NCBI GenBank assembly: GCA_018817385.1
Contig: JAHIUA010000008.1
Coordinates: 1-49,525 of the forward strand
DNA length: 49,525 nucleotides
Source of the DNA: Pseudomonadota bacterium
Lineage (GTDB): Bacteria; Desulfobacterota; Desulfobulbia; Desulfobulbales; Desulfocapsaceae
Direction: 5' to 3'
Below are positions 26,005-34,294 of this stretch, in pieces. The notes below the pieces were generated by a model. The model made no database searches. It was given only the letters and a program-made list of their open reading frames with translations, and was not told the DNA's origin. The translations under genes were made by a program, and so were the position numbers. Numbering within the stretch: position 1 is the stretch's first letter; each line of letters starts with the position of its first letter.

Positions 26005-27744
26005 GTGCAGAGTAGAAAAAAAATAATTGGACTGTTGTGCGGGCTTTTACTTCTCTGGTCAGGCATGGCCTTGGGAGAGTGTGTGGAAGGGGATTGTCGG
26101 AACGGTTCTGGTACGCTGGTCCATGAGGATGGCCGACGCTATAGTGGTGAATTTAAAGACGGACGTCTTCATGGCAAAGGAGTTCTTAGTTTTTCTGATG
26201 GCACGGAATATAGAGGGGAGCTGAAGGATGGGAGATACTATGGAAAAGGTGTTCTCACCAGCCCTGATGGCCGCAGGTATGAGGGAACGTTTCACGATAA
26301 CGTCATAGATGGAGAAGGCGTTCTCACTTTCAGAGACGGGTCGCAGTACAGCGGGGCATTTGTCCTTGGCCGCTACCATGGAACAGGAAGGCTTGTTTTT
26401 GTCGATGGACGTCATTATGAGGGTGAATTCAGGAACAATCTGATTGAAGGACAGGGCAAGCTCACCTATGCAGATGGAACCTGGTTCGAGGGTGAATTTC
26501 ATAATGGTAAACCTGCGGGCAGGGGAATCAAAACCTATGCCGACGGCAGCAGATATACAGGTTATTTTTTTAACGAGCAACGTCATGGCCAAGGGGTGTG
26601 GGAAGGAGCCGATAAGAATCGTTATGAGGGCTCTTTTGCCAGAGATGCCTATAATGGTGAAGGCATTCTCGTTTATGGTGATGGTCGAAAATACAGCGGC
26701 CAGTTTCTCGATAATTACAGGCATGGGAACGGTGAATTAAACTATATCGACAAGACTCGCTATGTGGGACAGTTTATTCATGGTAAGAAACAGGGATATG
26801 GAATTCTCTATTATCCAGACTCCAGCCGCTACGAGGGGGAGTTCTTTCAGGATCAGCGCCATGGCCAGGGAAAACACTTTTATGCCGACGGTTCCCGTTA
26901 TGAAGGTGAGTTCCGTGATGGCAAGGCCCATGGCCAGGGGATGCTTGTTGGTGCCGATGGTCGAAGGTTCAGTGGAGAGTTTGTAGACGGGAAGCCCGTA
27001 ACAAAAGAGGAGTTCCAAGAAAAGATCAGCGAGGTTCAGAAAGATAAGAAGATTCAGGAAGTGAAAGAGCAGAAGCTGGTCGTCGTTCCGCAAAAGGCAG
27101 AGACACAAGTGGTGCCTGCTGCAGAAAAGCATATCCTCAATCAGGGGAGAGTGTGTACGGCAGGCAATAAAAAACCGTTGCAGGGCAGAGTCGAGTTCCT
27201 CTATCCCAATGGCATGTTCTACCAGGGCGAGATGAAAAATGGCCTCATGGATGGAGACGGACAGATTGAATACAGTAACGGCGATACCTATGAGGGAGAA
27301 TTTCGACAAGGAAAACTGCACGGCACTGGAACATATGAATACAGTAATGGACGCAGGTATGAGGGAACATTTGTCCAAGGGAAAAAAGAGGGAACAGGAA
27401 TATTCAGTTACCCTGACGGCTCCCGGTATGCTGGTGAGCTGAAAAAGGATCATTTTTCGGGGATAGGGAATTATTTTTTCAGTGATGGGAGCCATTACCA
27501 AGGCCACTTTAATATAGGCCGTTTTGAGGGCAGGGGGGTGTTAACCTATGCAGATGGGAGTGTCTATAGTGGAGAGTTCCGTGATGATATGCCCCATGGC
27601 AAGGGCCAGCTTCTTTCAGCAGATAGCAGTCGCTATGAGGGGGAATTTTCCGGAGGAAGAAGAAACGGGTTCGGCAAACTGGTTCTGGCCAATGGAAAGG
27701 TGTACGAAGGTCAATTTAAGGATGATGAGTTTCTTGTCCCTTGA
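26005..27744 (+). CDS. Exported MORN-repeat protein
   Basis: The 579-residue product starts with a signal peptide (KKIIGLLCGLLLLWSGMALG) and consists of two MORN arrays: about 13 repeats (roughly residues 45-345) and about 8 repeats (roughly 415-579). They are separated by a charged linker with KEEFQEKISEVQKDKK. Each unit is 23 residues of the type YEGEFxxGxxHGxGxxxYxDGSR. MORN arrays form elongated beta structures that bind lipids or proteins, so an envelope or periplasmic scaffold role is plausible. I chose the GTG at 26005 because AGAGGA lies 6-7 bases before it; TTG codons at 25984, 25999 and 26002 are alternatives. It follows avtA by 34 bases. Confidence 0.88.
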   Translation: MQSRKKIIGLLCGLLLLWSGMALGECVEGDCRNGSGTLVHEDGRRYSGEFKDGRLHGKGVLSFSDGTEYRGELKDGRYYGKGVLTSPDGRRYEGTFHDNVIDGEGVLTFRDGSQYSGAFVLGRYHGTGRLVFVDGRHYEGEFRNNLIEGQGKLTYADGTWFEGEFHNGKPAGRGIKTYADGSRYTGYFFNEQRHGQGVWEGADKNRYEGSFARDAYNGEGILVYGDGRKYSGQFLDNYRHGNGELNYIDKTRYVGQFIHGKKQGYGILYYPDSSRYEGEFFQDQRHGQGKHFYADGSRYEGEFRDGKAHGQGMLVGADGRRFSGEFVDGKPVTKEEFQEKISEVQKDKKIQEVKEQKLVVVPQKAETQVVPAAEKHILNQGRVCTAGNKKPLQGRVEFLYPNGMFYQGEMKNGLMDGDGQIEYSNGDTYEGEFRQGKLHGTGTYEYSNGRRYEGTFVQGKKEGTGIFSYPDGSRYAGELKKDHFSGIGNYFFSDGSHYQGHFNIGRFEGRGVLTYADGSVYSGEFRDDMPHGKGQLLSADSSRYEGEFSGGRRNGFGKLVLANGKVYEGQFKDDEFLVP

Positions 27745-27767
27745 GCAGTATCCCCAGGAGAGGAATA

Positions 27768-28160
27768 ATGCGTTGGAGTTATAAGACAGTCCGTTTTGGT
27801 TTGAAAAAAGAGGGGATCCTCGGCAATGCCTTTCTGGATGAGTCTGAAATAGAGTTATCACTCAATGAATTCGGAAAGTTCGGTTGGGAACTGGTTTCCT
27901 TCATGGAAGTTCAGGATGGGGTGATAGGGGTATTCAAACAACCCCTTGGCCAGGGATGGTCACGCCTCGAAAAGGACTCGAGAGAAGAAGAAACAGAAGG
28001 AAACTACGTAGTTAAAGATGTTCCACCGCTTATTAGAAAAACTGCAACTGGTGTACCAGATGGTCAGGGCCAGGCCAGAGAGCAAGTATTGGAAGAGGAT
28101 CTGGGGCAGGAAGAGGCAGAGCCAGACGAGAGAGATGTCGGCTCTATCCGAATAGAATAA
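27768..28160 (+). CDS. DUF4177-family protein
   Basis: The 130-residue protein has an N-terminal DUF4177-like domain (WSYKTVRFGLKK ... LNEFGKFGWELVSF ... GVIGVFKQP, residues 2-62) followed by a disordered acidic tail rich in Glu and Gln. The biochemical role of the domain is unknown. The ATG at 27768 has an AGGAGAGG Shine-Dalgarno; the longer open frame overlapping the end of the MORN gene is less likely. It is probably co-transcribed with the MORN gene. Confidence 0.8.
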   Translation: MRWSYKTVRFGLKKEGILGNAFLDESEIELSLNEFGKFGWELVSFMEVQDGVIGVFKQPLGQGWSRLEKDSREEETEGNYVVKDVPPLIRKTATGVPDGQGQAREQVLEEDLGQEEAEPDERDVGSIRIE

Positions 28161-28172
28161 ACGAAGTAAATA

Positions 28173-28229
28173 TAAACAGTTACATGGTTGTTGTTTGCCA
28201 ATTATTGGGCATTGCCTGAATAGATACTA
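28173..28229 (+). repeat. 57-base dispersed repeat, copy C
   Basis: It aligns without gaps to copies A (328-384) and B (23410-23466). It begins TAAACAGTTACATGGTTGTT and includes CCAATTATTGGGCATTGCC. It begins 13 bases after the DUF4177 gene and ends about 70 bases before the amidohydrolase start. Confidence 0.5.
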
Positions 28230-28296
28230 GACCCATTGAGTACCGATTGGGAAGAGAACTGTATGTGTTTCTGGGAATCTGTTACGAGAGATCAGG

Positions 28297-29481
28297 ATGG
28301 AGCAAGGAAATGGATATCCGCAGATAGTCGGATCTGAACTCTTCGACTGGATGCGGACGATTCGTCACCACCTCCATCAGAGTCCGGAATTGTCTTTCCA
28401 GGAATTTAAGACCGCTGCCTATATTTGCGAAAAATTGAGTGAACTTGGGATCAGTCCGCGACCAGGTGTGGCCGGGACCGGTGTCCTGGCTGAAATTGGT
28501 CCTGCCCATAGCGATTGGATCGTTGGACTCCGTGCAGATATGGACGCTCTTCCCATTGGGGAACGAACGGGTTTGCCATTTGCCTCCACGGTGAGTGGAA
28601 GTATGCATGCCTGTGGCCACGATGGTCATATGGCAATGCTCCTGGGGGCTGCAGCACTGCTAAAAAAAATGGATCTTCCTGGTCGGGTCAGGTTTATCTT
28701 TCAACCAGCAGAGGAGAGTGGCAACGGTGCTGAGAAAATGGTCGCAGAAGGTGCTGTCAATGGGTTGGATGCAATTTTTGGGGGGCACATCGACACCCAT
28801 TATCCCACGGGAAGTATCACCGTAGATGAAGGTATAATCTGTGCCTATGCTGATCCCTTTATTGTCAGGTTAAAGGGAAGTAGTGGTCATGCCGCCAGGC
28901 CCCATGAAGCCAGGGATAGCATTGTGGCTGCAGCAACTCTGATAACCGCCCTCCAGTCGCTGGTCAGCAGAGAAGTGGATCCCAATCAAGCCGCAGTGCT
29001 TACTGTTGGACGTGTCCAGGCCGGAGACGCCCATAATGTCATAGCAGAAGAAGCCATCCTGGAAGGGACTATTCGTTCCACCCATCCTGAGGCGCGCAGC
29101 AGACTCCTGGCTGGGATGGAAAGAATGGTCATGGGTATCTCTTCCCTCTATGCAGTGGCTGCCCATCTGGAATTTCCCGACTTCCTGCCGGCAGTGGTCA
29201 ACAGTGCTTCAGCAACAGAGGTGGCCCGCAGGGCAGCAGCTGCCGTGATTCCTGAAGACAGTATCCTCTCTCAGGGGCCATCGAGCCTTGGAGGGGAGGA
29301 TTTTTCTTTTTACCTCCAGAAGGTTAATGGCTGTCTGGTTCGTTTTGGGGCGAATATCTCAGCAGAGACGGGTCCAGCCCATAGTTCGACCTTTGACTTT
29401 GATGAAGCAGTCCTGGCCACAGGTGCTGCCTGGTATGCCCAGGTAGCCTTGGCATTTTTACAGGAGAATGTGTCGCCATAA
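28297..29481 (+). CDS. M20D-family amidohydrolase (aminoacylase/amidase type)
   Basis: The 394-residue zinc hydrolase has the M20D landmarks: RHHLHQSPELSFQEF near residue 25, GLRADMDALPI near 78, the metal motif HACGHDGHMAMLLG near 105, FQPAEESGNGAEKM near 135 and GGEDFSFY near 332. The family removes acyl groups from amino acids or hydrolyses related amides; ten or more substrates are known and none can be chosen here. No signal peptide is seen, so it is cytoplasmic. It is followed after 19 bases by a YbdK-type ligase and then a gamma-glutamyltransferase, which suggests work on gamma-glutamyl or N-acyl compounds. Confidence 0.9.
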   Translation: MEQGNGYPQIVGSELFDWMRTIRHHLHQSPELSFQEFKTAAYICEKLSELGISPRPGVAGTGVLAEIGPAHSDWIVGLRADMDALPIGERTGLPFASTVSGSMHACGHDGHMAMLLGAAALLKKMDLPGRVRFIFQPAEESGNGAEKMVAEGAVNGLDAIFGGHIDTHYPTGSITVDEGIICAYADPFIVRLKGSSGHAARPHEARDSIVAAATLITALQSLVSREVDPNQAAVLTVGRVQAGDAHNVIAEEAILEGTIRSTHPEARSRLLAGMERMVMGISSLYAVAAHLEFPDFLPAVVNSASATEVARRAAAAVIPEDSILSQGPSSLGGEDFSFYLQKVNGCLVRFGANISAETGPAHSSTFDFDEAVLATGAAWYAQVALAFLQENVSP

Positions 29482-29500
29482 TCAGCACTAAGGAGTCTCA

Positions 29501-30634
29501 ATGATGCCCGGTGCCAAAGCTCCACCGTTGACATTTGTTTCAAGCCGTTCCTATACCTTGGGAGTGGAACTTGAATTTCAGACTCTGGATAAGGAAAGCC
29601 TGAATCTTGCCCCCCTGGCTCCAGTCCTTCTTGCCACGGCCCCACCGATTCTCCGACCTCGCATTACCCACGAATGGATACGCTCTATCCTCGAAATTCG
29701 CACAGGCATCTGTCGCTCTGTTCGAGATGTTGAAAATGACCTGCTGCAGACCTGTGCCATGGCCGAAGAGCTGGCTGAGGAGAACCATTGTCTCCTCTAT
29801 GCTGCATCTCTGCACCCATTTGCCCGATCAGAAGATCAGATGTTGACCAAGGATGAACGGTATGAACGCATCATGGCGGAGTTGCAGATTGTCGGGCGCC
29901 GTTTTATCTCACAGGGGTTTCACGTCCATGTGGGTATGATTGACGGCGATACGGCCGTCAGAGTATGTGATAGGGTGCAGCCCTATCTTCCACTCTTTGT
30001 TGCCCTCTCTGCATCTTCTCCTTTTTTTCATGGAGAAGATACTGGACTCATGTCTTACCGGACAAAGTTGTTTGAGGCCCTGCCCCTGGCTGGAAGTTAT
30101 GAGCAGCTTGGAGATTGGGATAGTTTTCTCGAGGAGATCACAACGCTCAAAGAGGCTGGGGTGATAGAATCTATCAAGGATTTGTGGTGGGATGCCAGGC
30201 CTCATCCGGGGTTTGGCACCTTGGAGATCAGGGTCTGTGATCTGCCCACTCGCTTTGCTGATATTCTGGGGCTCACTGCACTTATCCAGTCTTTTGTTGC
30301 CGCCCTTGCCGAGTCTTCTCTGCAAACAACGCCCTGCAGGCAGGAGCTCCTGCGGTGGAATAAATGGCAGGCCGTGCGCTATGGTCTGGAGGGGACTTTT
30401 ATTGATCAACTGGGCTATCTTGGCGGAGGACGGATGCAACTGCGTGAGGCAGTGGATCGTCTGCTTGAGAAAATACAGCCCCTGGTAACACGCTTTGGTT
30501 CGGAGCGATATGTTCGGATGGTGGACAGGATTCTGAAAGATGGAACGGGCGCTGATTGTCAACGGCGAGTATATGCCGAGCATAAGGATTTTAGAAAAGT
30601 TATCCAGCAATTACAGCGGGAATTCTGGCAATGA
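29501..30634 (+). CDS. YbdK-type carboxylate-amine ligase (glutamate-cysteine ligase family 2)
   Basis: The 377-residue protein fits the GCS2 family: YTLGVELEFQTLD near residue 18, the ATP/metal segment HEWIRSILEIRTG near 57, GFHVHVGMIDGD near 139, and FGTLEIRVCDLPTR near 239. Proteins of this family join glutamate to an amino compound using ATP, and YbdK itself has weak glutamate-cysteine ligase activity. No glutathione synthetase gene is visible nearby, so glutathione may not be the product. It sits between the M20 amidohydrolase and the gamma-glutamyltransferase; the three genes form a plausible gamma-glutamyl cassette. Confidence 0.88.
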   Translation: MMPGAKAPPLTFVSSRSYTLGVELEFQTLDKESLNLAPLAPVLLATAPPILRPRITHEWIRSILEIRTGICRSVRDVENDLLQTCAMAEELAEENHCLLYAASLHPFARSEDQMLTKDERYERIMAELQIVGRRFISQGFHVHVGMIDGDTAVRVCDRVQPYLPLFVALSASSPFFHGEDTGLMSYRTKLFEALPLAGSYEQLGDWDSFLEEITTLKEAGVIESIKDLWWDARPHPGFGTLEIRVCDLPTRFADILGLTALIQSFVAALAESSLQTTPCRQELLRWNKWQAVRYGLEGTFIDQLGYLGGGRMQLREAVDRLLEKIQPLVTRFGSERYVRMVDRILKDGTGADCQRRVYAEHKDFRKVIQQLQREFWQ

Positions 30635-30737
30635 CTATCTGTTCCTAAGTGTTTGGCCGCAGCCATTTGATCCGAAGAGAGAGCGTGCCTGCAGAACAGC
30701 TGTCCCCTGCTGATTTAAAGAGGTCTTTTGTCTAGAA

Positions 30738-32279
30738 ATGAAGAGTTCTAAATATACAAAGTCCATAGCGGCCACTGGTCATCCCCTGGTCAGCGAGGCA
30801 GCTGCAACCGTGCTCAGGGCTGGAGGAAATGCCTTTGATGCGGTGGTGGCCGCAGGTTTTGCCTCCAGTGCTGTAGAACCTGCTCTGAACAGTCTCGGCG
30901 GAGGCGGATTCCTTGTTGGCCACTCAGCCGCGCAGGGACAAAATCTATTTTTTGATTTTTTTGTCGATACGCCAGGGCTTGGCTCCGGTCCTGCCTTGAT
31001 CGAGCCCCATTTTTTCCCGGTGACCGTTCAATTTTCCGGATCACAACAGGATTTTAATGTGGGGTTAGGGGCTGTAGCCGTACCTGGAACCCTGAAAGGA
31101 CTGCTGCATATCCATCGTCGCCTTGGATTCATGGATCTTGCTGAAGTGCTTGCTCCTGCCATAGAGCTTGCCAGGGAGCACCGGCTCAATAGCAGTCAGG
31201 CCTATTTTCTGAAACTACTTCATCCCATTATGACCCTTTTCCCTGCAGGACAGGCAATATATGAACCGGATGGGAACTATCTGCAGGAAAATGATCAGTT
31301 GAGGAATCAGCTTCTGGCGGATTTTCTCGAAGAAATAACAGTCGATAAGGGAGACAATTTTTATCATGGTGAGATGGCTGCCCGCATGGGCGAGGATATG
31401 ATCGAAAATCAGGGGCTTCTTACCCGAGAAGACCTTGGCGCCTATCAGGTAAGAGAGCGAACTCCATTGGCGGTTCCTTTTCGTGACTATCAGTTTCTCA
31501 CCTCTTCTCAACCATCCATGGGAGGTCCATTGGTGGGTCTTTCCCTGTCCTTGCTTTCTCTGGAGAATTCTCCAGCTTTCGAGTTTGGCTCAGCGGAGTA
31601 TCTTCTTCATACCACGGGATTGATGCAGGAAGTGGAATTGAGACGGAAGTCGGGGTTTTTGACCCCTGCCGATCTGGAAAATTTTTTACAAAACAATGAA
31701 TATCTGCCTCGGAGAGGAGAGGACATTCGGCTTTTTTCCAGAGGGACTACCCATATTTCCATTGCTGATAAGGATGGAAACTGCGCTGCCATGACCTGCT
31801 CCAATGGAGAAGGTTCCGGTTATTTTGTCCCAAACAGTGGGGTGATGCTGAATAATATGATGGGGGAGGATGATTTGCATCCCCAGGGCTTTCATTCCAT
31901 TCCTCCGGGGCAGCGCGTTGGCTCGATGATGTCGCCTTCTCTGTTGATCAAGGATGGAGAGGTCTGTCTGGTCATTGGCAGTGGTGGTTCTAAAAGAATT
32001 CGAACTGCTGTGAGCCAGGTTCTGACTCAGGTCGTGGATTTTGGGCGAACGATTCAGGAGGCCGTCAACGCTCCTCGTCTGTATTGGGATGGTGAAAAAG
32101 TTCAGCTTGAACCAGGATTTCCTCCTGAGGCGGTTAACTGCTTGCGTCATAGGGTAGAGGTCAATGAATGGAAGTCCTGTGGGGTCTATTTTGGTGGGGT
32201 TCATGCTGTGATACCTGGAGTGGAAGGAGCAGGAGATCGGCGCCGAGGCGGTTCTGTGATCGAGGTGAATATTCTCTGA
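30738..32279 (+). CDS. ggt: Gamma-glutamyltransferase
   Basis: The 513-residue protein matches gamma-glutamyltranspeptidase. It has AATGHPLVSEAAATVLRAGG near the start, the GGGGFLV segment, and the autoprocessing site RGTTHISIADKDGN, where Thr 337 becomes the N-terminal nucleophile of the small subunit. Later come GSMMSPSLLIKDG and a GSGGSKRIRTAVSQV segment for oxyanion and gamma-glutamyl binding. No signal peptide is visible, unlike the classical periplasmic enzyme, so it probably acts in the cytoplasm. The Shine-Dalgarno (AAAGAGG) is rather far from the ATG. It closes the M20-YbdK-ggt cluster. Confidence 0.93.
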   Translation: MKSSKYTKSIAATGHPLVSEAAATVLRAGGNAFDAVVAAGFASSAVEPALNSLGGGGFLVGHSAAQGQNLFFDFFVDTPGLGSGPALIEPHFFPVTVQFSGSQQDFNVGLGAVAVPGTLKGLLHIHRRLGFMDLAEVLAPAIELAREHRLNSSQAYFLKLLHPIMTLFPAGQAIYEPDGNYLQENDQLRNQLLADFLEEITVDKGDNFYHGEMAARMGEDMIENQGLLTREDLGAYQVRERTPLAVPFRDYQFLTSSQPSMGGPLVGLSLSLLSLENSPAFEFGSAEYLLHTTGLMQEVELRRKSGFLTPADLENFLQNNEYLPRRGEDIRLFSRGTTHISIADKDGNCAAMTCSNGEGSGYFVPNSGVMLNNMMGEDDLHPQGFHSIPPGQRVGSMMSPSLLIKDGEVCLVIGSGGSKRIRTAVSQVLTQVVDFGRTIQEAVNAPRLYWDGEKVQLEPGFPPEAVNCLRHRVEVNEWKSCGVYFGGVHAVIPGVEGAGDRRRGGSVIEVNIL

Positions 32280-32647
32280 GTCATTTCCTGTCAGGTACAA
32301 AGGTGTTACGTGCTGTAGGCCTCTGAATGGCAGGCCGTATTTCTCGTCAAAATCTACTGTGAAGCAGACAAGCACTATCTCCTGCGTTACAGGCCCAAAA
32401 AACATTTTCCCCATCCTGGTAATGGGTTGCAGGTATGTGGTGTTATCCCGGTGCTGCGGACCAGCCCCACTTTCCAGTTTCACCTAACGATGTTGATCTG
32501 AAATGAACTCTGGTGGGTAGAAACTATACAGGTGCCACAAAAGGCGGGTAAAAAAGAAACACATCTGTGGCATGGGTTTTGTGAAAGGAAAAAAGAAACT
32601 GATGATAAGTTGAGTTATTCTCATTGATTGTGTTCTTTTTTTTAGGG
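32280..32647. other. Intergenic region after ggt
   Basis: About 370 bases hold no supported gene. A minus-strand open frame (31686-32483) covers part of it but runs antisense through ggt and has no family features. The right part becomes AT-rich and leads into the sigma-54 promoter. Confidence 0.35.
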
Positions 32648-32663
32648 TTGGCACGTTTGTTGT
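32648..32663 (+). promoter_or_regulatory. Sigma-54 promoter (-24/-12) of a mini-transcript
   Basis: TTGGCACGTTTGTTGT matches the sigma-54 consensus: TGGCACG at -24 and TTGT in place of TTGC at -12, with exactly 10 bases between the GG and the GT. The start point would be near 32674. The only things downstream are a 14-codon ORF and a strong terminator. Confidence 0.7.
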
Positions 32664-32682
32664 AATATAAAAGGAAAGGAAA

Positions 32683-32727
32683 ATGAAACTTCATTTTTTC
32701 TTCCCCTCCCAAGGCCCTTCTGATTAA
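32683..32727 (+). CDS. 14-codon ORF behind sigma-54 promoter
   Basis: The ORF encodes MKLHFFFPSQGPSD and is preceded by AAGGAAAGGA, a good ribosome binding site 3-4 bases before the ATG. Its last codons lie in the left arm of a terminator hairpin. This resembles a leader peptide, but no attenuated gene follows the terminator directly. It may equally be a chance ORF in a small RNA of about 75 bases. Confidence 0.35.
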   Translation: MKLHFFFPSQGPSD

Positions 32728-32750
32728 CTCCAGAAGGGCCTTCCTTTTTT
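32711..32750 (+). terminator. Strong intrinsic terminator
   Basis: Perfect 12-base arms (AAGGCCCTTCTG / CAGAAGGGCCTT) with loop ATTAACTC are followed by CC and six T. It ends the short transcript that would start at the sigma-54 promoter 32648-32663. Confidence 0.92.
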
Positions 32751-33499
32751 CTGTCAGAAATATTCCGTCATACAGCTATCAGGGTTCCCAACGAAACAGA
32801 GATCTTGTTGGCCTGCTGAACATACTGGGGCGATTAACAGCTTCATCTTGTCAGGTGATAAAGCACTAGTAGATTCATAGCGTATAGCTGAGAGGGGAAC
32901 CTTTCTTTTTTTTAGGAGAACAGCGATATCGTTTTTCTCTTTCTTTTTCTCGCAGTTCCCCTTGGAGCGTTTTTGTTCCTTATCACTTCCTGATCCTCCC
33001 AGTTACGGCCGGGAATGACAATGGTCCTGGTGATGGTACTGGAAACGGACCGGGAACAGGGGACTGTATTTGGGACGTTTGCCAGCTGTTTCATCCTGGA
33101 GCAGCAACTCTTGCGCCAAAAAGGAGTGGGTTCCCTCCTTCCCATTTTTGTTGTTAAGAGGAATAAAAGAAATTATAAAATAGTGAGCATCGCAGGTTGC
33201 TTTAAAGAGGATTTGGTCTGTAAATTGTCCCTTTCCTCATTGCCGGTCACATTGACTGGCAATGAGTGAACAGGGCTGGTAGAGGTAAGACGGGTTGTGG
33301 GGCAGGATGTATTTCAATCTGACCATACAGCTTCTCATTTGGTCCATTCTTCGTGGATAGTCAGCCAGGGTGTTTTTTGTCCGAATTCGGGTGGCTTGTG
33401 GATGACAGACAGCATCGCTAGCATAATGCGATTATCCAATGTGGGTTGAAGTCTTATGCTTTCTGGCAATATCGGTACGTCGCCCATCCTTCATGTCAT
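32751..33499. other. Long intergenic region between terminator and ZraP-like gene
   Basis: About 750 bases contain no convincing gene beyond the Gly-rich remnant. Near the right end are small palindromes (CCGAATTCGG near 33390, and ATCGC/GCGAT flanking a 9-base spacer near 33415-33433). They lie 70-120 bases before the sigma-54 promoter at 33500 and are candidate enhancer sites for its activator. Confidence 0.35.
33011..33157 (+). pseudogene. Possible remnant of a Gly-rich small exported protein
   Basis: One frame reads GNDNGPGDGTGNGPGTGDC followed by a Cys- and Pro-containing tail up to a stop at 33155-33157. The Gly/Asn/Asp pattern resembles short Gly-rich exported proteins that I have seen in deltaproteobacteria. 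No start codon with a ribosome binding site or signal peptide is in frame upstream, so it looks like a decayed gene. Confidence is low. Confidence 0.25.
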
Positions 33500-33516
33500 G
33501 TGGCACGGTGTTTGCC
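33500..33516 (+). promoter_or_regulatory. Sigma-54 promoter of the ZraP-like gene
   Basis: TGGCACGGTGTTTGCC is a textbook -24/-12 element: GG at 33502-33503 and GC at 33514-33515 with 10 bases between. The start point would be near 33527, about 50 bases before the start codon. Regulation of zraP by a sigma-54 response regulator (ZraR) is established in enterobacteria, which agrees. Confidence 0.85.
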
Positions 33517-33576
33517 TATAAAGGTGAGCGGCTTACATCAGGTGTTTATCTTCAATAGCCAACAAGGGGATTTGTA

Positions 33577-34032
33577 ATGAAAAAGATAGTTGCAGTGTCA
33601 GCTTTGGTTATCATGATTGGGTTGAGCGGAGTCTGTCAGGTTTCTGCAAATTGGGGGCCCGGTAATATGATGGGTGGAGGTTCAGCAAATTGTCCTCAGA
33701 ATAGAGGCCAGATAACTGCCCCCATGGATGCTGAAACCAAGGCCAAATTTGATAAGTTTTATGAAGAAACTCTTGATCTTCGTAAAGAGATTGTTGTGAA
33801 ACGTGCTGTGAAGCACGCATTGATGCGTGCTGAGCAACCTGATTCTGCAGCTATTGGCAAAGTAACCGGAGAGCTGTTTGATCTCCACAATGCCATGCGA
33901 ATAAAGGCACAGAAAGATGGTTTGCAGGGCTTTCGGGGAATGGGCCAATGCGAGGGCTGTTGTGATGATCCTGGTTGTCAGAATGGTTGTAGAGGGATGC
34001 GATGTGGGCAAGCTCTGATGGACAGCCAGTAA
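33577..34032 (+). CDS. ZraP/Spy-like periplasmic metal-stress protein
   Basis: The 151-residue protein has a signal peptide (KKIVAVSALVIMIGLSGVCQVSA, cleaved near residue 24), a Gly/Met/Asn segment (WGPGNMMGGGSANCP), a helical LTXXQ-like core (MDAETKAKFDKFYEETLDLRKEI) and a Cys-rich tail (CEGCCDDPGCQNGCRG and one more Cys). The core resembles ZraP, a zinc-binding periplasmic chaperone that modulates a two-component system. The seven or so Cys near the end are unusual and may bind metal. The ATG has AAGGGG 7 bases upstream. A sigma-54 promoter lies upstream and an intrinsic terminator downstream, so the gene is monocistronic. Only the tail of a ZraR-like regulator remains nearby. Confidence 0.82.
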   Translation: MKKIVAVSALVIMIGLSGVCQVSANWGPGNMMGGGSANCPQNRGQITAPMDAETKAKFDKFYEETLDLRKEIVVKRAVKHALMRAEQPDSAAIGKVTGELFDLHNAMRIKAQKDGLQGFRGMGQCEGCCDDPGCQNGCRGMRCGQALMDSQ

Positions 34033-34055
34033 TCCTTTTTTTCGCTTTGTTGCAA

Positions 34056-34087
34056 AACCCGCCAGGAAAAATCTGGCGGGTTTTTTT
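34056..34087 (+). terminator. Intrinsic terminator after the ZraP-like gene
   Basis: Perfect 10-base arms (AACCCGCCAG / CTGGCGGGTT) are followed by a run of T. It lies 23 bases after the stop codon. Confidence 0.93.
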
Positions 34088-34294
34088 GTGTCGATATCCT
34101 TTTGCGACATTGGTGTCGAACTGAAACCCGATTATCGGAAAAGGTGTCGCCATCTTGACTCTTGTTGCGACCATTTATTTATCTTCCTCTGAGAGAGTGA
34201 CTTGGTGTGGTATGAAATAAGATAGGGAACAGCTTTATAGCAAAATCAATATCTCCAATAATACATTGAATTAACAAGTTAATATGATTGTTAT

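Noticed and set aside
31686-32483. 265-codon minus-strand ORF across the 3' half of ggt
   Set aside because: Most of it is antisense to a clear gamma-glutamyltransferase and it shows no domain.
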